Below are positions 35,707-46,100 of a stretch of DNA of 64,000 bases, one piece after another. Within the stretch, counting starts at the first letter, position 1. Every line of letters begins with the position of its first letter. The notes beneath the pieces were generated by a model, which had not been told where the DNA came from, did no database searches, and saw only the letters and a list, made by a program, of their open reading frames with translations. Where the stretch lies: positions 3,906,001 to 3,970,000 of the forward strand of contig NC_135000.1 of the NCBI RefSeq assembly GCF_051020985.1, in the 5' to 3' direction. The translations under genes and the position numbers were made by a program. Origin of the DNA: Nomia melanderi. Taxonomy: Eukaryota > Arthropoda > Insecta > Hymenoptera > Halictidae.

Positions 35707-36439
35707 GAAATTGACGCAATATTCGATAATTACTTCCTATGTATGAGGGTTTAATTAGTATTAGCTATCGGAGAATGTGAAGGGGATACTCAGTAACTTT
35801 TGTAATGCATTTTCAATCATATATTATTCGTCAGTAAATATTTATTAACAATCGAAGGGCGGCGTGTGCTTGCGTAACCTCAAGAAAGTTTACAGGTCGC
35901 CGATAAATTAATTGTTTTCCGGATTCGCAGGAATAATTAGCGAACCTTTGTGTTTGTAGAAATTAAAGTGGACCTTCAGAAGTAGTTTAGTTGTGAAATT
36001 TGCTCTAATTAAATAGTTATTGACAATTGGTGTGTACAATGGTCACCTTTAATTAATAATGTAGGAAATATTAGATTATATTTAATGATAAATGAGACAT
36101 ACTGTAGACGATGTTGAATTATTTAAATACTCGCGAGTCACGAAGAAGAAATCTATATTTGTAAAATTCACAAAATCAGTCGATATATTATTAATTAGAA
36201 ATAAACGTTATACTCATCGTTGAATTCGTCTTAAAAAATACAATACACTGACGTTAATAAAAACATATGGTTTCCTTGAAAAAAATGTATTTACCTTGAA
36301 ATTTTGTTAAATAACAATGTAACAAAAAATCAAAACAACCCACTAAATGTACCTCACTATGTCAAATAACTTTTATTTGAAGCATTTTCTCGTATTTTCA
36401 CAAATTACAGAAATATTCGAATAAAACTGTCATATTGTA

Positions 36440-36985
36440 TATTTTGCTGTTCTCTAAACGGCAAATTTAGTTCCAGCATTTCACCGCGAGATGGCGATAC
36501 TATTTGCGTGCCCGTTGGCGAGGTATTTTTCAGAAAACGTATAAAACGTAACAATTAGGTAATTTCGACACACCAACTGAATTCGCTAGATTAATACAAA
36601 CATTTTGGTACCAAAAACATTAATTTTGACCGCTTGGTTTTCGAGAAATTTAAAATTTTCTATTCTTGTTGTTTGCTGATTTCACCGGTAGATGGCGCTG
36701 CAATCTACCGTTTGAAACTTTGTTCGTTGTTTTATTAAATTATTAATTACTGCAACTTTTTAAGCTCTGTTTTTTACTTTAGATCAATTAAGGGGATATT
36801 TCTAATAGTTCAGTGTGCGTAAAGTATGTATTTTATTTGAAATACGCATGATATAAATGTTTCTTTTCACTGGTATGTAGAATCTGCGGGACTTTTAGTT
36901 CAAACGTTTCGCCGCTAGATGGCGATACTATTTGTATGTCCGTTGGCGAGGAAATTTTTAAAATACATATGAATTGCAACAATTA
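36440..36985 (+). repeat. two diverged ~110-bp repeats with TAGATGGC cores
   Basis: 36446-36555 and 36877-36985 share 'gatggcgatactatttg' and 'cgttggcgagg' with conserved spacing. A third, partly similar core lies at 36684 ('accggtagatggcgctgca'). Three + strand CTCF-like cores fall at 36483, 36684 and 36911. Function unknown; could be an old repeat family. Confidence 0.5.
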
Positions 36986-36999
36986 TCCCTCTGCGTAGT

Positions 37000-37325
37000 A
37001 ATATCGTGTCAGACTCGTAGTGAACATTTTAAATATTGTTTAACAATTATAAATGGCATCCAATCATTTTGATTTCGAATGAAACAGTATTTTTCTTATT
37101 GGCAATTTGTATGGTTCAATGTAAATCTACACATAGGGAATAGAATTTTATGTTGTACTGTTTCATTATTAACGATAAGTAGTTCTAACAAGTGCCACTA
37201 TGAAATTAAATTGTAAGAGAAAGGGTTAATAATTTCTACTGATTGATTTGAATTGTTTGTAATCTTAAATTATAAGAGAAAGGGTTAATAACTTCTACTA
37301 ATTGATTTGAATTGTTTATAAGGTT
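37000..37325. repeat. old TTAA-like element with 64-bp duplication at its right end
   Basis: 'ttatccctctgcgtag' to 'agagaaagggttaa' (37228) suggests a decayed TTAA element. 'ttaaattgtaagagaaaggg' to 'gaattgtttgtaa' is then repeated with about a 64-bp period (37207-37322). Confidence 0.45.
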
Positions 37326-38147
37326 ACATATTTTTTTCTACAATTTATTATTTTAAGTGGTGAGGTAGGATTGGAAGTAATGGCATTAATGTTTAATCAT
37401 ATAAAACTACTATTTAATTAGAAAATTAATAAATTATTACAGGGACATTGCAAAAATATATTTTGAAAATAGTTTGAAGAATAAAATTTATTATTGTAAC
37501 AATTTAATATCATCGCATTTCATAAATACATTACTGTAGTTGGAGAGTTTATTTATTATTAACAGTTGCACACTGTTTAACACGCACAAGTTAACAAATT
37601 ATAACAAGTACAGAATACATAGATTAACTTGTTATAATTGTTAGTTAACCGCAATGTTTACAATTCGTGGGAATTATTATTGTAACTCACCTACTCCTTT
37701 TTATTATTTATTAAATAAACTGCTATGTACTACTCTTACTCCTAATCCTTTTTATTATTTATTAAATAAACCATTAAGAAATAACATTACAAAGAAGAAT
37801 ACAATCAAATCTATCTGTTACTTTCACTCTTTCCTTCCTTTTCCAACACAGTTACAAATACCAAAAACTTTATAAAAAACGCTCACGGAACTTAATAACA
37901 CTCTATAGAAGTTGTTCAACATTTTAATTTCGAAAATCCAAAAACATTAACAGATTCCGTGCGGGCCATTTTGTTCATTTCACCTTATAGCAGTTACATT
38001 CAATTCATTTATTTATTATTCGACATATTTTCGAGAGTTTCCATTACAAATAGAAATACTTTCAATCATACGCAAAAGGAATCAACTATCTACTATTATC
38101 AAAAATGGTAATGAAGTTATACAAGTATTTAATTAATACTACTAGTG
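37326..38147. other. AT-rich intergenic sequence
   Basis: It includes a short duplication of 'ttattatttattaaataaac' at 37700-37775. No gene is supported. Confidence 0.3.
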
Positions 38148-38392
38148 TTAACCCTTTGCACTCCAAGGTGTCTCTCAGTCACCACTCGATTGTTGCATAA
38201 AAATTATACAATTTCATATTTAACATTAAGTCCTGTGTAATCTGTCGATACGTGAAATCTGGAAATAAAATACCATTGTTCCCCTTATTTTGTGAATAGA
38301 TTCCCGGTTAAGTTTTCAAAAAATGTCATCTATATCTCATAAAAGTAAATTGCATATTTCCAGTGACAAATTTTTGGAGTGCAAAGGGTTAA
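38148..38392. mobile_element. TTAA-flanked MITE, family A (copy 3)
   Basis: 245 bp: TTAACCCTTTGCACTCCAAG ... TTTGGAGTGCAAAGGGTTAA, bounded by TTAA on both sides, with about 19-bp inverted termini. Non-coding. Confidence 0.9.
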
Positions 38393-39043
38393 TAATGAGA
38401 ACGTCAACTAATAAAAGTAGAAAATAAGTAAACTTCGAATAAAATTATCTTGCGGATGAAACATATTGCAACAATTTCCGTTCAACAACGAATCTATGAA
38501 TATAAATACGGTTGTCGATTGACTTGAACATAAACCAACGAGACCTTTCAGTGAAACGGTCTCTCCAAAATGATCGTGGAACGAATGAACAGCTATTAGC
38601 CTTATCAATTATCCGATAGTCCAAGGACTACAAGGACTTCAAGGACTTCGGTTTCTTAGATCATATCGATACACACTATCAAAAATTCTTCGACGTGCCA
38701 AACAGCCATTGAAGCGATTAGAACTGCCGCGAATCGTTTCCTAGAAGCATCGTTCTGTATCACATTCTGTGCTTGCATAACGTGTGTATACGCGTGGGAC
38801 ATGACTCACTAGCAAAGAAAACAAGAGTACGTTCCAGTCGGTTCGATGAAATCAACGGCGGAGATCTCGTTCGCTTTGCATAATGTTTGACTTCCAATAG
38901 ATAAAACGTCTTTGACTGGATGATTCAAAACAGACATATCTTAATGGACGAATAACATTATTAAAATTAACTGTAGCAATGAAGTCACTTTTTATCGGCT
39001 GTGTAAATACTTGAAACATCGTTTGTGTCGGATTCATGATTTC
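38393..39043. other. unassigned AT-rich sequence
   Basis: 38560-38860 is slightly GC-richer, with 'caaggacttcaaggacttcgg' micro-repeats. No gene is recognised. Confidence 0.3.
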
Positions 39044-39278
39044 TTTAGCACGTTGGAGAAAGATGTAATATTGAAAAAATGGGAAAAGATGTAATATTGA
39101 ATTATTGAAATGAATTCTGTTATTGTTATTGCACGTTTACATTGCTGAATGTCGTTGCACGAGGTAATATTATTAATAATGTAGAAATGATTCGAATAGT
39201 CAACGTTTAAATGAGTGAATCACAGTAATTCGATTTGATTAGGGGTCACCGGTAACCCAGATGGTATTCATCGTATTA
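39044..39278. mobile_element. TTAA-type MITE, family G (inverted, decayed)
   Basis: The interior is the reverse complement of 43473-43685 ('aatcgatttgattaggggtc' region, 'gcacgtttacattgctgaat'). The right end 'ggtattcatcgtattaa' corresponds to the family terminus; the left end is degenerate ('tttagcacgttgg'). Confidence 0.65.
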
Positions 39279-39887
39279 AAGAAGCAGTCTCTGATAATAA
39301 ACATTTGGAATATAAGAATATTTTTAGTACTCTTTTTTTATGAATAATTTAGTTTGCAATTAATGCAGTAAATTTTAATATGACTTTACCTTTCATTTTC
39401 TTCCTTTAGGGATTTCTTCTTTTCTTCCTCTTTTGGTGATGAACATCTACTCAATCCATGGAAATAGAATAATAATCTTTTGTAGTAATACTGTATAAAT
39501 ATTTCTGTGAATCCAAGGTTTCCTCTGTCCTGAAAATTGAAAAAGTATTCTTACAACGTAATTACTACCTGGAAATATCTTCTGAAGAATATTAGAAAAA
39601 AGAAACGTATGAGGACGTATTTTATAATAAGAGGAGAATTACTAGTTTGACGTGTTTTTAATTTTACGATATTCAAGGACAGAATTTTACATAAAGTCTT
39701 TAGAAATAAAATCATAATCTCTAAGGAATTTTTTCCTGTAACTTCCATTAATTTATCTCATTTTCCGAATTGAATGACACTGACAATATATAGACCTTGT
39801 AATTTATTATTTAATCATTTAAAACATATATAGATTTGTTTCCTATATTAAGATACCGAAGTTAAATATATTTAGTACATAAAAATA
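39279..39887. other. AT-rich intergenic sequence
   Basis: Nothing recognised. Confidence 0.3.
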
Positions 39888-40340
39888 TTTTGGTGAAAAC
39901 TACAATAATGTTTGTGATCTTCCTATAAATGGTATCATTTGTATATAATTTAATTCACTGCCAAGGAGACTTGAATCAAAATCAAAGACACAAAACTGTT
40001 TTGTACATTGAATATTATTGATGTGAGAAGTCAAGTATTTTATTTCCAACTTGCAAACCTATTTGGTGAAAACTACAATAATGTTTGTGATCTTCCTATA
40101 AATGGTATCATTTGTATATAATTTAATTCACTACCAAGGAGACTTGAATCAAAATCAAGGCCACAAAACTGTTTTGTACATCGAATATTATTGATGTGAG
40201 AAGTCAAGTATTTTATTTCCAACTTGCAAACCTATCTAAATGGTAACTACAAAGTTTTCTATTTTCTTCCTATAAATGGTATCCTTTGCATATAATTTAA
40301 TTCACTGCCAAGGAAACTTGAATCAAAATCAAGGATACCT
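39888..40340 (+). repeat. 174-bp tandem repeat, about 2.5 copies
   Basis: 'tttggtgaaaactacaataa' occurs at 39888 and 40062, with a diverged third start near 40236. The first two copies are almost identical over 174 bp. Confidence 0.9.
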
Positions 40341-41047
40341 GTGAAATAAGAAAAGCAAGGGGTTTGTATACTCAATGGTACACTGGCCATGTTGCATACA
40401 TGATGAGCCAGAGGTAGGCAAGAGATAGAGGAAAGGAGAATACATACATCTGGTGGAGACTCTTGAAGGCTATTTCGCACGTGAATTAGCAAGTACGCGA
40501 GTAGACTCGTGACAAGGTAATTGGAAACGATTGTATGATACGTTTCCAGATGAGATCATGTCTGCTTATATAGGTCATATCCAATGAACATGAAGGAAGT
40601 CGAATTATCGTAGCCAGGACTTGATAATTAGCTTGAAAACAATTTTTGGAATACACCAATTGCTGAATCATATTTTTTCTAAAGCTACACATACTATCTT
40701 CAATGATTTAATAGCTGGAATTATAGATTCTGTAGGCCCATGCAAAACTTGAAAGAAATAACTTAATGTTATTATATTATATCCTTGGCTATCTGAATCT
40801 TATTATACTTAATATATTCTGATTAGATTAATAAGATTATTCATTGTCACTCAATTTTTCAGAGACATCTGGCTGCTGGGAGTACATTGATTGGAATTTG
40901 AATGTATGGCTGCTGGAAGAAGATTCTAGAAATACTTCTGATTTACTCTTGCAAATAAAGTAACATTATATAATCATATTTTGCTGCATATACAAGCCTA
41001 TATCTGCATGTTTATTTACTCCTAAGTGTAAAGTAACTTTGTGAGAT
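40341..41047. other. AT-rich intergenic sequence
   Basis: Nothing recognised. Confidence 0.3.
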
Positions 41048-41560
41048 TTGTAAATCAGTTTGCAGTATGTGTCGACGTAAAAAATGATTAGTATTTTTTC
41101 AAATTGGAATAAATATCGGTATCTTGCAAGGCTGAACTAGCTGCGGATTAATTATGATTTGAGAAATGTATATAGAATTACCAGAGAATTTCTTAAGAAT
41201 CTGTGGTATATGGAAAATAACAAAATTAATAAGAATATAATATTTTAAGCTTAGTTTAAAATTAAAAAATTGCAATTCGATGGTGAATTTCGACGTTGAA
41301 GAAAAATTTGTAAATCGGTTTGTAGTGTGTATTAACATAAAAGTTGATTAGTATCTTTTCAAATTGAAATAAATATCGGTATCTGTTGCAAGGCTAAATC
41401 AGCTTCAGATTAATTAAGATTCGAGAAATGTATATAGAATTACCAGAAAATTTCTTAAGAATCTGTGGTATATGGAAAATAACAAAATTAATAAGAATAT
41501 AATATTTTAAGTTTAATGTCAAATTTAAAAATTGCAATTCGATGTCAGGATTAATAATTC
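41048..41560 (+). repeat. 260-bp tandem duplication
   Basis: 'tttgtaaatcrgtttg' at 41048 and 41308 starts two copies. Both contain 'aattgcaattcgatg' at the right end and 'ctgtggtatatggaaaataa' internally. High identity suggests recent duplication. Confidence 0.9.
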
Positions 41561-41784
41561 CTCAGATAAGCAAGAGGAAACTTCAGTTGAATGTTGGACG
41601 TTGTGATGGAGTTCCACGTAACCGCGATAACCCGAGTGAAAGGTTGCGCCTCCGCTTCAGTAAATTAACGCACGCCTATTGGTATTCTGATAGTTAGCAG
41701 CAAATGGAAGAACACATTAGATAATGCTTGTAAACAGGGCACGATGGAAACTGCGCCGCCAGGTTCTTCAACTTCCCATGTCTA

Positions 41785-42265
41785 TATTTCAGTGTACTAA
41801 TCGAAATCATGAAGAAAAATAACAAATGATTGAAGTATCAGCTTATGTGTTGCTCAAGATCATGCCACTGATCAAATATTAATTACTTTCTTCAACTTAT
41901 AATGGGTTCTCCTATTTATATTAATATTTATAAAGATTCCAATTCCTATATGTCAGTGTACTAATCGAAATCATGAAGAAAAATAACAAATGATTGAAGT
42001 ATCAGCTTATGTGTTGCTCAAGATCATGCCACTGATCAAATATTAATTACTTTCTTCAACTTATAATGGGTTCTCCTATTTATATTAATATTTATAAAGA
42101 TTCCAATTCCTATATTTCAGTATACAAATCAAAATCAAGATGAAAAATAGCAAATGATTGAAGTATCAGCTTACATATTGCTCACAACCACACCACTGAT
42201 CAAATATTAATTACATTCTTCAACCAATAACAGAATTTCCTATTTATATTAATATTTATATAGAT
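41785..42265 (+). repeat. 164-bp tandem repeat, three copies
   Basis: 'cagtgtactaatcgaaatca' occurs at about 41790 and 41954, and a diverged copy at about 42118. The first two copies are near-identical. It ends about 180 bp before the IDGF upstream region. Confidence 0.9.
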
Positions 42266-42447
42266 TAACGAAGCAACAATTGTTTCATAAATACACAAGT
42301 ATAAATTATCATAGAGAAAATAATGTATCATACATTAAATAAATGAATTATATCTAAGCATTCAATAATCTTTATACGTTAAGGTATAGTTAAGTATTCA
42401 AGGAAATGTTTACTTGATAAGAGAATCAAGACTCTAAAAGTTCTCTT

Positions 42448-42461
42448 GGGGGGGAACCCCC
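42448..42461. promoter_or_regulatory. kappaB-like palindrome upstream of the IDGF gene
   Basis: GGGGGGGAACCCCC fits the Rel/NF-kappaB half-site pattern GGG(n)CCC. It lies about 280 bp upstream of the probable 5' UTR exon end and 740 bp upstream of the start codon. Rel binding is inference; the palindrome is directly visible. Confidence 0.4.
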
Positions 42462-42539
42462 TATCATTGATCATGCTATGCAGCTTCGCGACTAATTTTC
42501 CAATCGCTGTTCCAAGAAATTTTTCGAACCCCTGGCCTT

Positions 42540-42730
42540 CAGTTCTTGGACCTGCCTACCAACGAGATTCGTGTATGCATACGCGAGCATATTGGAGAAA
42601 CTGTGTTTGGAAGATCGTGTTGATGACGTAAGATTGACAAGCCCCACTACCACGACAGAGATCAGGCCAAGGTATCAAAGTCTCTGTCGAAGAAATTGTT
42701 CCAGACAGTCTGCTTCTTCCTTTCAGAAAG
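42540..42730 (+). other. probable non-coding first exon (5' UTR) of the IDGF gene
   Basis: GC-richer sequence ends at TTTCAGAAAG|GTAAGA, a strong donor at 42731. The next acceptor on the + strand in suitable position is CTCGTTTCAG|GGCCAG at 43184, 15 bases before the start codon, which implies a 454-bp 5' UTR intron. A CRE/ATF-like TGACGTAA sits at 42624-42631. The start of transcription is not determined; the left boundary given is approximate. Confidence 0.45.
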
Positions 42731-43199
42731 GTAAGACGTGCCTATAGCACTTTGGTTCTTTGTGCCAAACTTGTTTCATTACTGCAACATTAATTATATT
42801 TGGAACTTCCTGTGGAACATTCTGTAATTTTCTCCTAAAGCAAACTTTCTTAAAGACTGTGTAGATTCTCAAAGTCATTCATCTTAAACATATTAGAGAA
42901 ATTAATTATTAGTTTATATTATTAATTTTATTAGTGGATAATAGTAAAATATTGTATGAGATATAGCTGCTTCATATTTAAGCAAAGAATCTTAGGGAAT
43001 AGTTTAGAGAATTGTTAATTATACTACTCTGTTACTTGTTTTTAATTATGATATCATTAAGAAGTGTTAAATATACATGATTCAGTATTAGATTAGTTAA
43101 AATGATTTGTGTCGATCAAGAGAAAGTAATTAAAGAACTGTAAAGTGCTGTGAATATTAAAGAATTATATTCTACTCGTTTCAGGGCCAGTCTGCAAGG

Positions 43200-46100
43200 A
43201 TGAAAGTATTATTTTTTGCCGCTGTTGCGGCATTCTGTGCTCAATCGGTACTCAGCGTTGATACTCATGAACATAATAAAGTTGTGTGCTTCTGGAACAG
43301 CACAGCCTACGAAAGACAAGGTAAATTTTCTGCTTGGATGACAATTTTTATATTCTCACAGACTTTTAACGATAAAAAGATATAACAGTATTATATAATA
43401 GTATTTTCTCCATCTTGTAGCAAAATCATTTTTTCTTTAGTAGTACTAAATTGCTATAGAACTAAAGCATAGTTAACACGTTGAATGCCGTGGGGGTACC
43501 GGTGATCCCCAATCAAATCGAATTACTATAATTCACTCAATTAAACGACGATTATTTAAAACTGTTCCATATTAGAAATAATGCAACCTAAGGCGATGAC
43601 GTTCAGCAAAGTAACCGTGCAACAATGATAACGCAATTCAATCAAATCCTTTGATATTATATTTGTTCGGCATTCAACGTGTTAAAATATTCAATGATTT
43701 TCAGTTGATAACTGGTAACATGTATAGCAACGCTCGTTTAAATTCCACGATCTCGGGTCCCAGCAGTGAAATTTGACCGAGCAGAAAAAATAGGTGAAAG
43801 CTATTTATTTTCAGGAATTGACTCGAGCACAGCTTGTCAATGTCAGAGAATCGGTATAGTGAGCGGAAGCGAGGTAGACACAGTCTACAGTAAACCGAAG
43901 GTCAAGACGCATGACTTCAAAGCGATGCCGCACGCGTCAAATATAAACATGCAGCGAAGAAAATTCCAATTGCAGTAATTTAAACCTTACCTTCTCAAAC
44001 GTAGTGCCAGTGAATTTCTAAGATTCTTGTGATTAGAATGAGTCCAAACACGGTGGAAATCGGACTAGTTTTACCGCGTTAATGTAATTAATGAAATTGA
44101 AGATTCGTTCCCATCAAATCGATAAACCAGACCGATTTACGTCGTGTGTGTACTTATTTTAATGAGAAGAATCTCAACATTCCATCTGTACTACGATTGA
44201 CAAGGTAAAGTGAAAATTATTGCAATTGAAATTTTTTCCGTTACACCTTTATACTTGATGCGTGCGGCATCTCTTTGACCTGTCTATTTCCCTTCTCCTC
44301 ATTGTACTCATTTTCTGTCCCTGTCTACTGGGATCACGTTACCTTGAACTCGAAACAGTGAGAACTGAGAGAAGAATATGGATGGTGCAGTGAAATTTAA
44401 GCGAGCATCACCGTAGAACACTGTTCACGTGTAAAAATAATTTTAAACAATAAACTGAATCTTGTTTCAGGACCAGGGAAATTCCAGCTGGAGGATGTAC
44501 GTCCGGCACTCTCCCTTTGCACTCATTTGATCTATGGATTTGCTGGGATCACTGCTGATAAGTTTGAAGTTGTCTCATTGAATCCTAATCTCGACACTGG
44601 TGCTGGATATGCTTACTACAGGCTGGCCACACAGTTGAAGAGATCCTTCCCAGAGTTGAAAATTTACCTTAGTATCGGTGGCAATGCTGATCCTGAAGAG
44701 GAAACTCACAAATACCTTGTTCTTGTAAGTAACATTGACTCATTGCACACTTTTAGTTTTAACCCTTTGCACTTGGAAGTTTTTCCACTAAAAATATTTG
44801 AATATTTTCTAATGAGATAAACACGATATTTTGTGAAACTAACTCGACGAAAAATCACACGTACATTGAGAAACAAAGCTATTTTATTTCAATATTTCTC
44901 AAATTGATGCATTATACGAAGTATAATATTAAATATCAAATTTTATAGTTTTACTGTATGAAATCATGTGGTGAGTGAGGGTCACCTCTCGAGTGCAAAG
45001 GTTTAAAATCTTACCCAGAAACGCAGTTCTTCTATTGTTTCTTTCGACTCGTTCAGGTCACGAAAAATCGTACATAAAATCAACTTACATGTTATCTAGA
45101 CTGTTACATCATTTTTGTTCAATGTATTACCGAAGAATAGACAAATAAATGCATCAGTACAGTCCGTAAAATGGACGGATGTAGCCATCGTTTGCAATGG
45201 GTTAAACAACCATTCTACGATTCTGTTAACTATAAACATTCACGAATAACTAACATAACGAGTGTCGCTTTGTTTCCCACAGACGGAGACATCAGAGTCA
45301 AGATCTAAGTTCATCAACTCTGTACAGAGGCTCCTTAATGATTATGAGTTCGATGGAATTGACCTAGCGTGGCAGTTCCCTCCGGTGAAAGTCAAGAAGC
45401 AACGCAGCACACTTGGTTCATTCTGGCATGGAGTTAAAAAGACCTTTGGCTATGGGAAATTCAAGGATGACAAGGAACAGGAGCACCGTGATGGTTTCAC
45501 CATCTTGGTCCGTGATCTGAAGGCTCAGCTTAGACCTAGGATGAAGGCTTTGACTGTCACTGTTCTGCCTCACGTGAACAGCAGTAGTTAGTATTCTTAC
45601 TTAACTTCAGCAATGGCGTTTAACACTTTAACTGCCACGTTACCCGAATACGGGTGACACCATTTTTAACGTAATCTTGAATATTCGTTTTCTTGGCAAC
45701 GTATCGAACGAACTAAGTTTTATTGATTGTGTGAGATATACAGAATGTAGTAAAGTAACCGTTACGAAGAATCTTGACTCTTTAGTTTTGACTTTATTAA
45801 GAGAACTATTTCGATGGCATGAGAATTTTGGTGGCTATTTACTGGCAGTCAAAGTGTTAATACTGGTAATTGGTGTCTATCTATGAGTGGGTAATAGATG
45901 TTAATAGTTGTTTCGCTAGCAACGTTTCAAACACTAAAAATCGATCTTCACGCATACCATTTGATAGATCTCTTGAAGAAACTCTTTTTACCAAGTTTTA
46001 AGCCCCTACCCCTACCATTAAGGTAGTTACAGGGTGGAATACTATACACAATTTATGGTAGTTTATGTTCTGTTTGATATAAAATTATGAAAAAAATCAT

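Noticed and set aside
44527..44820. 97-codon + strand frame extending past IDGF exon 2
   Set aside because: The frame continues beyond the GTAAGT donor at 44725 into a MITE; only the part up to 44724 is coding.
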